DNA of 64,000 nucleotides from Planctomycetota bacterium (GTDB lineage: Bacteria; Planctomycetota; UBA1135; GCA-002686595): the NCBI GenBank assembly GCA_016795325.1, contig JAEUHY010000063.1, positions 1 to 64,000 of the forward strand, written 5' to 3'. Each line of letters opens with the position of its first letter. Position 1 is the stretch's first letter. Both the position numbers and the translations under genes were made by a program. Of this stretch, positions 18,006 through 27,282 are shown piece after piece. The notes beneath the pieces are model-generated. The model was not told where the DNA came from. It made no database searches and saw only the letters and a list, made by a program, of their open reading frames with translations.

Positions 18006-18932
18006 ATGATCAAGCTGGCTGCTGGTGAACACCTTGGCGCCTACAAAGTCCGCGAGTTCCTCGCCCGCGGCGGCTTCGGCCTCGTCTATCTCGCCACGGA
18101 CTCGAGCGGCGAGTTGGTCGCGCTCAAGCTCGGCGACATCGCGGGCGGCGGCCGCTACGTGACGCGCTTCCTCGACGTCACCAACGAGCGCCGTCCCGAG
18201 GGCATCAGTCCCGACGAAACGCCGGCCGAGGCCGTGTTCTTCCGCAAGGAAGGTCCGCGCATCGACTTCCTCGACGCGTCGGAGATCGACGCGATGGTGA
18301 AGAACGAGGGCGAGCTGCTGCGCCGCGCCCGCAATCCGAACTTGGTCGGCGTGCGCGAAGTGTTCACGCACGACGGCCGCACGGTGACGGTGATGGACTA
18401 CGTGCGCGGCAAGTCGCTGCGCGAGAAGATCCGCGCGCTCGAAGGCATCCGGCTCAACTGGTTCCTGACGATCGTGCGCGCGCTGCAGAAGCTCTCGAAG
18501 TCGGGCGAGCTCGCCTACCACGGCGACCTCAAGCCCGAGAACATCCTGATCAAGCCCTCCGGCGCGGCGGTGATGATCGACCCGGCCATGCGCTGCGACG
18601 AGCGGCGCGTGATCACGACCACGCCGCACTACAACCCGCTGCTCCTGCGCGACCAGAAGGCCGACGTGATGGGCATCGGCGTGATGCTCTACGAGATCCT
18701 GACCGGCGTTCTGCCCTTCGATGAAGTGCCGTGGCAGTACGCCGGGCGCGAGCAGGGCGGCGAAGTCGAGCGCTTGTCGCTGTCGTACTTCCTCAGCTAT
18801 CCGCCGCCGCGCGATCTCAACCCGAACACGCCCGAGGCGCTCTCGAAGATCATCTACCGTTCGCTGACGGTGATGGACTATGGCCTCGCTGAACTCGAGA
18901 AGGACTTGGTCGACTTCTTGCGGCGCGACTGA
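18006..18932 (+). CDS. Divergent Ser/Thr protein kinase
   Basis: This 308-residue protein contains only a kinase domain, without transmembrane or sensor regions. The N-lobe is normal: RGGFGLVYLA (23-30) and ALK with Lys41. The C-lobe has HGDLKPENILI (His172-Asp174), with Gly in place of the Arg of HRD, and MIDPAM with Asp192, so DFG is replaced by DPA. The DxxGxGV motif (ADVMGIGVMLYEILTG) is present. The catalytic Lys and both Asp residues are kept, so activity is possible, but the activation segment is unusual. It is soluble and probably constitutive or partner-controlled. A 37-bp inverted repeat follows its stop. Confidence 0.85.
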   Translation: MIKLAAGEHLGAYKVREFLARGGFGLVYLATDSSGELVALKLGDIAGGGRYVTRFLDVTNERRPEGISPDETPAEAVFFRKEGPRIDFLDASEIDAMVKNEGELLRRARNPNLVGVREVFTHDGRTVTVMDYVRGKSLREKIRALEGIRLNWFLTIVRALQKLSKSGELAYHGDLKPENILIKPSGAAVMIDPAMRCDERRVITTTPHYNPLLLRDQKADVMGIGVMLYEILTGVLPFDEVPWQYAGREQGGEVERLSLSYFLSYPPPRDLNPNTPEALSKIIYRSLTVMDYGLAELEKDLVDFLRRD

Positions 18933-18942
18933 TCGGTCGACC

Positions 18943-19045
18943 GGCGTACGGAGCCTGGCTCCTTCCCCACATGTTCGCGTCGAACCGACGGCAACGCCGG
19001 GCCGACGGCGCGAACATGTGGGGAAGGAGCCAGGCTCCGTACGCC
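18943..19045. repeat. 37-bp perfect inverted repeat between convergent genes
   Basis: The arms are 18943-18979 and 19009-19045, identical as reverse complements over all 37 bases, with a 29-base spacer. The left arm begins 10 bases after the kinase stop and the right arm ends one base before the stop of the leucine dehydrogenase gene. The core GGAGCCTGGCTCC resembles REP-like motifs of other bacteria. It can act as a bidirectional terminator; there is no T-run on either side. It may also be a dispersed palindromic element. Confidence 0.75.
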
Positions 19046-20101
19046 TCAGCGCCGCGCAGCCGCCAGCCGACGTTCGGCGAGCTTCTCCGCCGCGTTGTGC
19101 GTGCTGATCTTCTGCTCGCGCGAGATCTGGAACACCTGGCGCAGGTTCTCGTAGATGCGGTCGATCTTCTCGAGCGCCTTCGGTTCGTTGTAACCGCCGG
19201 GAATCAGCTCGATCGACACGTTGATGATGCCGCCCGCGTTGATCACGTAGTCCGGCGCGTACACGATCCCCTTCTGCTTGAGCACGTCGGCGTGGCGCGG
19301 TTCGAGCAGCTGGTTGTTGGCGCAACCGGCGATCGCCTTGCACTTGAGCTGCGGGATCGTCGCGTCGTTGATCGTCGCGCCGCGCGCGCAGGGCGCGTAC
19401 ACGTCGCAGGCGACCTCGAGGTGGCGCGCGTCGGGCACGCTCTGGAAGCCGTGCTTGGCGCACAGCTCCTTCACGCGCGCCTCGTTGATGTCGCAGATCG
19501 TGACCTTGGCGCCGGCCTCCTGGCACAACTCGGCCAGCCGACCGCCCACCGCGCCGACGCCCTGGAGCAGCACGTGGCGGCCCGTGAACGACGCCGAACC
19601 GAAGGCCTCCTCGAGCACGGCCTTCATGCCCATGAAGCAGCCGCGTGCGGTGTAGGGGCTGGGGTTGCCCGAGCCGCCGTCGCTGAGCGAGAGACCCGTC
19701 ACCCAGCGCGTCTGGCGCCGGACGTTGTTGAGGTCCTCGATGCCGATGTTCATGTCCTCGGCGGTGATGTACTTGCCGCCCAGGCTGTCGACGAAGCGCC
19801 CCATGGCCTCGAAGAAGGCGCGCGACTTGAGCTTGGGATCGCCGATCACGACCGACTTGCCGCCGCCCAGGCCGGTGTCCGCAACGGCGGACTTGTAGGT
19901 CATGCCGCGCGCCAGGCGCAGCACGTCGAACAGCGCCTCGTCCTCGCTCGCGTAGGGCAGCATGCGCATTCCGCCGAGCGCCGGCCCGAGGGTGGTGTCG
20001 TGCACGGCGATCAAGGCGTGCAAGCCCGTGGCGCTGTCCTGGCAACGGACGACCTTCTCGTAGCCGTCGACTCGAATCTCGGAAATCTGCATCGTGGACA
20101 T
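19046..20101 (-). CDS. ldh: Leucine/Glu-type amino acid dehydrogenase
   Basis: From ATG 20101 it has 351 residues, the normal size of leucine dehydrogenase (about 360). The catalytic region has GPALGGMRMLPYASEDEA and GMTYKSAVADTGLGGGKS (Lys in MTYKSA and GGGK). The NAD-binding Rossmann part has GVGAVGGRLAE followed by an Asp (ICDIN). The C-terminal domain has AGCANNQL and PDYVINAGGIINV. It reversibly deaminates branched-chain amino acids to 2-oxo acids in the cytoplasm. ATG 20092 is an alternative start. It is divergent from topA across 244 bases. Confidence 0.9.
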   Translation of the reverse strand: MSTMQISEIRVDGYEKVVRCQDSATGLHALIAVHDTTLGPALGGMRMLPYASEDEALFDVLRLARGMTYKSAVADTGLGGGKSVVIGDPKLKSRAFFEAMGRFVDSLGGKYITAEDMNIGIEDLNNVRRQTRWVTGLSLSDGGSGNPSPYTARGCFMGMKAVLEEAFGSASFTGRHVLLQGVGAVGGRLAELCQEAGAKVTICDINEARVKELCAKHGFQSVPDARHLEVACDVYAPCARGATINDATIPQLKCKAIAGCANNQLLEPRHADVLKQKGIVYAPDYVINAGGIINVSIELIPGGYNEPKALEKIDRIYENLRQVFQISREQKISTHNAAEKLAERRLAAARR

Positions 20102-20345
20102 AGGGCGCGAGCGCGGGCTGGAGGTGGCCTGCCGACGGTTGGAGGCCGGACTTGAAGGCCGAAAAGGATAAGGACGTTGCGCCGCGCGGTCGAGGGTCGG
20201 CTGGGACCTGCCCGGGAGCTCGATTCCTGCGGGATTCGTCGCGATTGCGGGGCGCAGGGCCCGGGCCGCCCAACGAGTGCGCCAGAAGATTTCGCGGGAG
20301 GCCCCCTTGCGGCGGCGGCGCACGGACTGCTAAGCCCCTCGCCCA

Positions 20346-23027
20346 ATGAAGCATCTGGTCATCGTCGAATCGCCGACCAAGGCGAAGAAGATCAAGGACT
20401 ACCTGGGCAAGGACTTCGTCGTCGAAGCCAGCTTCGGGCACGTCCGCGACCTGCCCCAGAGCGCGGCGGAGATCCCCGAGAAGCTCAAGAAGGAGCCGTG
20501 GGCGCGCCTGGGCATCGACGTCGAACACGACTTCGCGCCGCTGTACGTGGTCTCGAGCGAGAAGAAGGGCCACATCGCCAAGCTGCGCAAGCTGCTCGAG
20601 GACGCCGACCAGCTGTACCTGGCGACTGACGAAGACCGCGAGGGCGAAGCCATCGCCTGGCACTTGCTCGACGTGCTCAAGCCCAAGGTCGAGGTCAAGC
20701 GCATGGTGTTCAACGAGATCACCAAGAGCGCGATCCTGCGCGCGGTCGAGGCCGCGCGCGACATCGACATGCGCCTGGTGCGCGCCCAGGAAGCGCGCCG
20801 CGCGCTCGACCGGCTGTACGGCTACGAGGTCTCCCCGCTGCTGTGGCGCAAGATCGCACCCGGGCTGAGCGCGGGCCGCGTGCAGAGCGTGGCGACCAAG
20901 CTGCTCGTCGAACGCGAGAAGGAACGCATGGCCTTCGTCTCGGCGGCCTGGTGGGACGTCGACCTCGAGCTCGGCAAGGACGGAGCACGTTTCGAAGCGG
21001 AAATCACGAGCGTGACGGGCAAGAAGCTCGCGCGCGGCTCGGAGTTCGACGAGCGCGGACAGCTCAAGCACAAGGACGCGGTGGTGCTCGACGAAGCCGC
21101 CGCCGGTCGGCTCGCCAAGGCGCTCGAGAGCGCGCAGTTCACCGTTCAAGACGTCAAGCGCGAGGCCAAGACCAGCTCGCCGCGCGGGCCCTTCACCACC
21201 TCGACCTTCCAGCAGGAGGCGGGCCGCAAACTCGGCCTGCGCGCGCAGGAAGCGATGCGCATCGCGCAGCGCCTGTACGAGAACGGCTTCATCACCTACA
21301 TGCGTACGGACTCGACCGGTCTGTCGCGCGAAGCGATCTCCGCGGCGCGCGACTTGGTCGGTTCGCGCTACGGCGCCGAGTACTTGCCGCCGAGCCCGCG
21401 TTTCTACGGAAACACCGCGAAAAACGCCCAGGAAGCGCACGAGGCGATCCGGCCCGCCGGCGCGGCGTTCCGCCTGCCGGAAGAAGTCGCGCGCGAGGTT
21501 TCGGAGATTGAAGCGCGCGTCTACGACCTCATCTGGAAGCGCACCGTGGCCTGCCAGATGGCCGACGAGCGCTACACCTCGGTCACGGCGACGCTGAGCA
21601 CGGATGCGGCCGGCATCGGAGCCGTCACCGCGGCGGCGCGCGGCCGCACGACGGACTTCGCCGGTTACCGCCGCGCGTACGTCGAAGGCCGCGACGACGT
21701 CGAGGGCGCGCTCGACGAACGCGAGAAGGTGCTGCCGCCGCTCGCCAAGGGCGAACGCGCGAGCGTCGAGAGCGCGACGCCCAGCGGCCACAAGACCACG
21801 CCGCCCTCGCGCTACACGGAAGCGCTGCTCGTCAAGCGCCTCGAAGAGCTCGGCATCGGCCGGCCGTCGACCTTCGCCTCGATCATCGAGACGATCACGG
21901 CGCGCGAGTACGCCGTCGCGCGCGACAAGACTCTGGTGCCGACCTGGCTCGCCTTCGCGGTCGTGCACGCGCTCGAACTGCTCGAGCCGATGATCGTGAA
22001 CTACCACTTCACGGCCAACATGGAGACCGAGCTCGACCGCATCGCCTCGGGCGAGCTCGACCACATCGCGTTCCTCAACGAGTTCTGGTCGGGCAAGAGC
22101 CCGGGCCTCAAGAACGTGGTCAAGTCGCGCGGCGAGGGCATCGACCCGCGCGAAGTCGGCTCGTGCAAGCTCGGCGAGCACGACGGCGCGACGGTGGTCG
22201 TGCGCGTCGGCCGCTACGGCCCGTACGTCCAGCACAAGGACGCGCGCGCCACGATCCCGACCAACTTCGCGCCTGACGAACTCACGCTCGCCAAGGCGAT
22301 CGAGTTGCTCGCGACGTCCGAGCGCGCCGCGGCGCCGATGGGTTTCGCGGCCGACGGCCGGCCGGTGTACCTGCGCAACGGGCGCTTCGGCTACTTCGTG
22401 CAGTTGGGCGACGACCCGCCGGCCGAGGAGAAGGCCGCCAAGCCCAAGGGCAAGAAGAAGAAGGCCGCGCCCGATGCACCGCCGCCGGCGCCCAAGCCCA
22501 AGCGTGCGTCGCTGTTCAAGTCGATGAAGCCGGAGTCGGTGACGCTCGAAGACGCGCTGAAGCTGCTCTCGCTGCCGCGCGAACTAGGCCCCGATCCGCG
22601 CGACGGCCGCGTGATCTTCGCCAAGAACGGCCGCTTCGGCCCGTACCTCGAGAAGGCCCCGCCCGAGGGTGTCGAGAAGTCGGAGTACCGCCGCCTCGAC
22701 TCGGAGAACAAGCTGCTCACAGTCACGCTCGACGAGGCCTCGGTGCTCTACTCGGTCGTGCCCGAACGCAAGGGCTTCCGCGGTCGCGCCGCCGCCGTCG
22801 CGACGCCGCCCATCGCCGTGCTCGGCCCGGATCCGACCTCGCAGAAGCCGATCGTGGTGAAGGAAGGCCGCTACGGCCCGTACGTCACCGACGGCGAGAC
22901 CAACGCGACGATCCCCAAGGGCGAAGATCCCGCGTCGGTGAGCCACGAGCGCGCCGTCGCGTTGCTCTCGCAGCGCCGCGCCGCGGGTCCGCCGGCCAAG
23001 AAGAAGCGCGGCCGCGCGAAGAAGTAG
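20346..23027 (+). CDS. topA: DNA topoisomerase I
   Basis: The 893-residue protein starts with the TOPRIM domain (LVIVESPTKAKKI, then DEDREGEAIAWHL). It has the active-site ITYMRTDS with Tyr318, next to the Tyr319 of E. coli. The C-terminal part holds four Topo_C repeats with G-R-F/Y-G-P/Y-Y/F (near residues 625, 680, 760 and 840) instead of the Cys4 zinc ribbons of E. coli. A Lys/Arg-rich tail (KKKRGRAKK) ends it. A Lys-rich linker with PKGKKKKAAP sits between repeats. It relaxes negative supercoils in the cytoplasm. It stands alone, with a hairpin after its stop. Confidence 0.96.
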   Translation: MKHLVIVESPTKAKKIKDYLGKDFVVEASFGHVRDLPQSAAEIPEKLKKEPWARLGIDVEHDFAPLYVVSSEKKGHIAKLRKLLEDADQLYLATDEDREGEAIAWHLLDVLKPKVEVKRMVFNEITKSAILRAVEAARDIDMRLVRAQEARRALDRLYGYEVSPLLWRKIAPGLSAGRVQSVATKLLVEREKERMAFVSAAWWDVDLELGKDGARFEAEITSVTGKKLARGSEFDERGQLKHKDAVVLDEAAAGRLAKALESAQFTVQDVKREAKTSSPRGPFTTSTFQQEAGRKLGLRAQEAMRIAQRLYENGFITYMRTDSTGLSREAISAARDLVGSRYGAEYLPPSPRFYGNTAKNAQEAHEAIRPAGAAFRLPEEVAREVSEIEARVYDLIWKRTVACQMADERYTSVTATLSTDAAGIGAVTAAARGRTTDFAGYRRAYVEGRDDVEGALDEREKVLPPLAKGERASVESATPSGHKTTPPSRYTEALLVKRLEELGIGRPSTFASIIETITAREYAVARDKTLVPTWLAFAVVHALELLEPMIVNYHFTANMETELDRIASGELDHIAFLNEFWSGKSPGLKNVVKSRGEGIDPREVGSCKLGEHDGATVVVRVGRYGPYVQHKDARATIPTNFAPDELTLAKAIELLATSERAAAPMGFAADGRPVYLRNGRFGYFVQLGDDPPAEEKAAKPKGKKKKAAPDAPPPAPKPKRASLFKSMKPESVTLEDALKLLSLPRELGPDPRDGRVIFAKNGRFGPYLEKAPPEGVEKSEYRRLDSENKLLTVTLDEASVLYSVVPERKGFRGRAAAVATPPIAVLGPDPTSQKPIVVKEGRYGPYVTDGETNATIPKGEDPASVSHERAVALLSQRRAAGPPAKKKRGRAKK

Positions 23028-23100
23028 GCGCGGGTCCGATGCGGTCCCGCCCGCGCGGGCCGCGGGATGGCGAGCGCTTCGCCGAGGGCCGCCTCGAGTC

Positions 23101-23130
23101 CACCTGCCCCGAACGAATTCGGGCCAGGTG
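23101..23130. terminator. Hairpin downstream of topA
   Basis: The 13-bp arms at 23101-23113 and 23118-23130 pair at 12 positions with a 4-base loop. It lies 74 bases after the topA stop. There is no T-run, so it is only terminator-like. The GTG at 23128 is inside the right arm, which argues against that codon as a start for the next gene. Confidence 0.45.
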
Positions 23131-23217
23131 ACGGCGCCGCTCCTCGGCGAACAGAATCGCTGGCGTGGCGCGTATCGCCGCAGCTGCGCTTCCGTAGAAC
23201 TCGTCGTGCTCGCCAGT

Positions 23218-23727
23218 GTGTCCGCCCCCGCCGCTCGAAAGCGTCCGCCCGAAGTCTCTTGGCCGCGGGCCCACGGTGTGCTGAGCGCGTTTGGCGGGGC
23301 CTTTCTAGTCGCGGTCGCGGGCGTGCTGTTGTGGGCTACGCTCTCGAGCGACGCGCCGCCCGCGTGGGCCTGGCTGGTTGGACTCGGACTGCTGCCCGGC
23401 CTCGTGCTCGGCTACATGGGGCTCGCGCACACGCTCAACTCGACCCGCGTCGACATCGCGGCCGGCCGCCTGCAGGTCGTGTACGGGCCTGTGCCGTGGA
23501 AGCGCGGACTGAGCGCGGAGCTGAGCACGGTTCACAAGTTCGGCACGTACGAGCGGCGCTTCACGGGCGTCGAAGTCGGGCCGCACGTCGAGTTCGGAGT
23601 GATGCTCTGGTTCCGCAACGGCACAAGTGTCCGTCTGGCGCCAACCTTCGAGTCGCAAACGAGCGCCAACGCGTGGCTGGGCAAGCTCGAAGCGGCGCTG
23701 ACGGCGGCTCGCGACGCGGCCGAGTAA
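23218..23727 (+). CDS. Small two-TM membrane protein
   Basis: The GTG start at 23218 gives 169 residues; the frame could begin at GTG 23128, but that lies inside a hairpin. Two close transmembrane segments (about residues 22-42 and 50-68) are followed by a soluble beta-rich region with GRLQVVYGPVPWKRG and FRNGTSVRLAPTF. This is the layout of small membrane proteins with a PH-like cytoplasmic domain. Function is unknown. The start is uncertain. Confidence 0.6.
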   Translation: MSAPAARKRPPEVSWPRAHGVLSAFGGAFLVAVAGVLLWATLSSDAPPAWAWLVGLGLLPGLVLGYMGLAHTLNSTRVDIAAGRLQVVYGPVPWKRGLSAELSTVHKFGTYERRFTGVEVGPHVEFGVMLWFRNGTSVRLAPTFESQTSANAWLGKLEAALTAARDAAE

Positions 23728-24082
23728 AGCCGGTGGAGTCGGCGGCGCCGCGCGGCGCCCAAAAAATCGGCCGTGGTGTGAGATCGGCTTCGGCGCGAGA
23801 TCGTCCACGCGCGGCTGCGCGGAGAGCCGGAAAGCTCAATCTTTCGCCGAACCGAAGCGTGGAGTCGACGCGACGCTCCAATCCGCAACAGCGTGAAAAC
23901 TCACGCAGTAACGCCGCCATTTTGTGACTTCGCACGCCAACGGGGACTCTGGAGCGTCCAGAATCGAATCGTCCGCGGCAGGTTGGGCGACGCCCGTCAA
24001 GTTTGCAGGCTTGGGACGCCGAAAGCCACGCACGGTCGCATTTCCGATCCAAACCGGCCCATCCCGGGCCGCCAGTTCGCAC
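23728..24082. other. Gap without a recognised gene
   Basis: This 355-base stretch has no convincing coding frame in either direction. A 16-bp perfect palindrome (23744-23759) is followed by a run of A (23761-23766). On this strand that is the wrong sense for an intrinsic terminator. The promoter of the histidine kinase gene is expected here, but no clear boxes were seen. Confidence 0.4.
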
Positions 24083-25732
24083 ATGACCTCAGCTCCCCGG
24101 CACGCGAGAGAACGAGCACGCCTTGCAGCACTGCACTCGCTCGACATCCTCGACACGGACGGCGAACAGGCCTACGACGACCTCGTTCGCCTCGCGTCCT
24201 CGATCCTGGATGCGCCGATCGCACTCGTCAGCTTGGTCGACGAACATCGGCAGTGGTTCAAGGCGCGCCATGGTCTGGACGCCCAGGAAACTCCGCGCGA
24301 ACTCGCCTTCTGTGCGCACGCCATTGTCGGCGCGGGCCCCGTGTTCGTCGTGGAAGACGCGAGCCTCGATGCGCGCTTTGCAGACAACGCCCTCGTGCAG
24401 TCGTTCCCGAACATTCGCTTCTACGCAGGCTGTGTGCTGCGCGCGCCCTCGAGCGACTTGCCACTGGGAACGTTGTGCGTCATCGACCGCAGGCCGCGCA
24501 CGCTGAACCCTGAACAACTGAGCGACCTGAGCGCTCTGGCGCGCCAAGTGGAGCGCCTTCTCACTTTGCGCGAAGCCACGCAGCAGTTGTCCGCACGCAA
24601 CGCCGAGTTGGAGCGCGCGACACGCGCGAAGAGTCGTTTCTTCGCGACCGTGAGCCATGACATTCGCACTCCGCTGCACGGAATCGTCGGCGCCGCAGAA
24701 CTGCTCTCGCGGCTGAAACTGCCCGAAGAAGGCCGTCGCTACACGCGCACCATCGAAGCCTGCACGCACTCGCTGCTCCACCTGGTCGATGGAGTGCTGG
24801 ACATCTCCCGCATCGAATCCGGCGCGATTGAACTGGCCGCACGCCCTTTCGATTTGCGGCGGACGGTCCGCGATGTGTGCGATGTCGTGCACGAACGCGC
24901 CAACGCCAAAGGACTGACGCTGACGCTCGACGACCGCCTTCCGCAGAACGCGCTCTTCGTGGGCGACGAAGCGCGGGTGCACCAGATCCTGCTCAATCTG
25001 GCCTCCAACGCCGTCAAGTTCACCGCGCGGGGCCGTGTGGAAGTGATCGCACGGCATGAGCCCGAGGGCCTGCAGCTGGGAGTGCGCGACACAGGGCCTG
25101 GAATCCCGCTCGAAGATCGCGAACGCATTTTCGAGCCCTTCGTCCAAGGCTCGGACGAGAGGCACCGACGCCACGGTTCCGGTCTGGGCCTCAACATCGT
25201 GCGCTCGCTGACCCACCTGATGGGCGGGAGCGTGGAATTGGTCAGCGAGCCGGGCCGCGGAAGCACGTTCATGGTCGCGCTCTCGTTGCCCAAGGCCCTC
25301 CCAGGCGTCGGTGTGCCGCCCGCACCGCTGCCCGCGCGCCTCGACGGCGTGCGCGTACTGGCGGCGGACGACGATCCCACCAACCGCAAGCTGCTCGCCG
25401 CGATGCTCCAGCACCTGGGCGTGCCCGCTCAAGTGCTGAGTTCGGGCCTCGAAGCGCTCGAGGCCGAAGTGGCGCCGAACACCATCGTGTTGATGGACGG
25501 GCAAATGCCCGAGCTCGACGGCATCGAGACGACACGGCGCTGGCGTGCGCGGGAATCGTCTCAGGGGCTCGAGCGGACCAAGATCCTCGCGCTCTCGGCG
25601 AGCGCCTTCGAAGAGGACCGGCGCAACTACCTCGCCGCCGGCATGGACGACGTGCTCGTGAAGCCGCTCACGATCGACGGCTTGGCCCGCGCACTGCAGG
25701 CCCACAGCACCAACGCCCGGACTCCGGCGTAG
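24083..25732 (+). CDS. GAF hybrid sensor histidine kinase/response regulator
   Basis: From ATG 24083 the protein has 549 residues and no transmembrane segments. Domains in order: GAF (about 20-165, with DEHRQWFKARHGLD and PRELAFCAHAI), HisKA (SHDIRTPLHG, phospho-His192), HATPase_c (N box LASNAVKF, G1 RDTGPGI, G2 GSGLGLNIV), and a receiver (AADDDPTN, phospho-Asp472 in LMDGQMPELDG, Lys527 in VKPLT). This GAF type resembles cytosolic ligand or redox sensors. Phosphate probably passes within the protein to Asp472 and then to an unlinked partner. No regulator or output gene lies beside it. It is convergent with the methionine synthase gene at 25746. Confidence 0.93.
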   Translation: MTSAPRHARERARLAALHSLDILDTDGEQAYDDLVRLASSILDAPIALVSLVDEHRQWFKARHGLDAQETPRELAFCAHAIVGAGPVFVVEDASLDARFADNALVQSFPNIRFYAGCVLRAPSSDLPLGTLCVIDRRPRTLNPEQLSDLSALARQVERLLTLREATQQLSARNAELERATRAKSRFFATVSHDIRTPLHGIVGAAELLSRLKLPEEGRRYTRTIEACTHSLLHLVDGVLDISRIESGAIELAARPFDLRRTVRDVCDVVHERANAKGLTLTLDDRLPQNALFVGDEARVHQILLNLASNAVKFTARGRVEVIARHEPEGLQLGVRDTGPGIPLEDRERIFEPFVQGSDERHRRHGSGLGLNIVRSLTHLMGGSVELVSEPGRGSTFMVALSLPKALPGVGVPPAPLPARLDGVRVLAADDDPTNRKLLAAMLQHLGVPAQVLSSGLEALEAEVAPNTIVLMDGQMPELDGIETTRRWRARESSQGLERTKILALSASAFEEDRRNYLAAGMDDVLVKPLTIDGLARALQAHSTNARTPA

Positions 25733-25745
25733 GGCCGCTGGTCGC

Positions 25746-27269
25746 TCAGCCGACGCGGAACTTGGCGCGCAGCTCGCGTGCAGCCTGCACCAGCGCCGCG
25801 AGTTTGGCCTGCGCTACCGCCGCCGAGGCGAGCGGATTGTCCGCGAACGTCGCAAATCCGCAGTCGGGGTTGAGCAGCACACGTTCAGGGCCGAGGCGCT
25901 CGATCAGCGGCTCGACGTGGGCGCGGATCTGCTCGGGCGTCTCGACCTCGGAGCGCTTCTGGTTCACGGCGCCGATTCCGATGCGCTTGTCGCGCGGCAG
26001 CTCGGTGAGCAGCCCTCCGTCGCCCGCGCGCGGCGTGCACAGCTCGAGGAACAGCGTCCCGACCGGCGCGCGCGCAAGCAGCGGCAGCAGCGGCGCATAG
26101 TCGCCGTGCAACGCCACGCTCTCATCGGGCGACCAATTGCCGCGGCACACATGGAGCGCGAGGCGCTCGCGCGGAAAGCCGCGCGTGAGCTCGGCGAGCA
26201 ACTGTTCCGCGAAGGCGAGCTCGCGCGGCGTCTCGAGCTTCTCGCCGAGCGCGCCGCACATGAAGGTGCGCCGCTCGCGCGCGTGGCCGAAGACCACTTC
26301 GCTCAACACGGGCTCGTCGAACTGCACGAGCGATACGCCCTCGGCCAGCAGATCCGCCAGCTCCTCGCGCAGGACGCGCACGACATCGCGCGCCAGATCC
26401 TCGCGGTTCGCGTAGGCGCGGTCGGAGATGCACTCCATCCACATCGTGCGCGTCAGCAAGTACGGCCCGGGCAGCGCCACCTTGATCGGGCGCTCCGAAA
26501 GCGTGCGCAGGAAGCGCGCTTCGTGCAGCGCGAGCGGCTGCGAACGGCCGAGCGGGCCGAACACCGCCGGGTGGCGCACCTTGCCAGCGGGGACGTCGAG
26601 GGCGCGCAGCTCGCGTTCGAACTCCTCGGGGTGCTCGACGTACGGCAGCAGGTCCGTGATCGGGATCAACTGGCAGTTGTCGAGCAGACCGCCGACGAAG
26701 CTCGCGTAGTTGTCGCGCCGCATCTCGCCGTCGGTGATGACGTCGACGCCGGCGCGCAGCTGCGCGTCGACGCACAAACGCACGGCGTCCTCGGCAGCGG
26801 CTTCGAACTGCGCCGCGTCGAGCCGTCCCTCGAGGCGGCGGTGCAACGCATCGAGCAACCACGCCGGGCGCGGCCAACTGCCGACGCCCATCACGGACAA
26901 CGGCGCGATGCTCGGAGCAGGCGCAGGCGCGGGCAAGACGCTCGGAATCGTGACGGCGCGCACGCTCTGCTGGAGCGGCATCGCCGCTCGAGACGCCGCA
27001 GCCCGCGCCCGCTCGGGCGCGAACTTGCCTTTGGCGACGAGGAAACTGTGCTCGCGGCCTTGGCTCAGGTGGCTGACGAGCTCGTTGCCCGTCAGCCGAC
27101 ACCACGCGGGCAGGTCCTCGGGCACGCTGATCTCGCGCGAGCGGATCTCGAGCAACTCGCCCGCTTCGAGCGGATCGATGTGCTTGCGGATCAGCAGCAA
27201 CAGCCCGTTGCCGCAGTCGAGATCGCCGCCGTCGAAGCTCGCTTTCGGCGCGTAGGGATGCGTTTCCAC
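25746..27269 (-). CDS. TusA-like domain fused to core MetE methionine synthase
   Basis: The GTG start at 27269 gives 507 residues. Residues 10-82 match TusA: GGDLDCGNG with Cys19 at the place of the active CPxP cysteine, then EDLPAWCRLTGNELVSH. Residues 125-507 are the C-terminal catalytic domain of cobalamin-independent methionine synthase: GVGSWPRP, DVITDGEMRRDN, QFDEP (Asp318), and the zinc ligands His373, Cys375 (LALHVC), Glu409 and Cys470 (NPDCGFA). The N-terminal MetE half is absent, as in folate-independent core-MetE families. So it should methylate a thiol from a methyl donor that is probably not plain methyl-folate. The operon partners are DsrE-like and TusA-like. Confidence 0.85.
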   Translation of the reverse strand: METHPYAPKASFDGGDLDCGNGLLLLIRKHIDPLEAGELLEIRSREISVPEDLPAWCRLTGNELVSHLSQGREHSFLVAKGKFAPERARAAASRAAMPLQQSVRAVTIPSVLPAPAPAPSIAPLSVMGVGSWPRPAWLLDALHRRLEGRLDAAQFEAAAEDAVRLCVDAQLRAGVDVITDGEMRRDNYASFVGGLLDNCQLIPITDLLPYVEHPEEFERELRALDVPAGKVRHPAVFGPLGRSQPLALHEARFLRTLSERPIKVALPGPYLLTRTMWMECISDRAYANREDLARDVVRVLREELADLLAEGVSLVQFDEPVLSEVVFGHARERRTFMCGALGEKLETPRELAFAEQLLAELTRGFPRERLALHVCRGNWSPDESVALHGDYAPLLPLLARAPVGTLFLELCTPRAGDGGLLTELPRDKRIGIGAVNQKRSEVETPEQIRAHVEPLIERLGPERVLLNPDCGFATFADNPLASAAVAQAKLAALVQAARELRAKFRVG

Positions 27270-27282
27270 GCGCGCCCCGCGC

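Noticed and set aside
23744..23766. Intrinsic terminator after the small membrane protein gene
   Set aside because: A perfect palindrome is present, but the following run is A, not T, on the relevant strand, so it is not a terminator for that gene.
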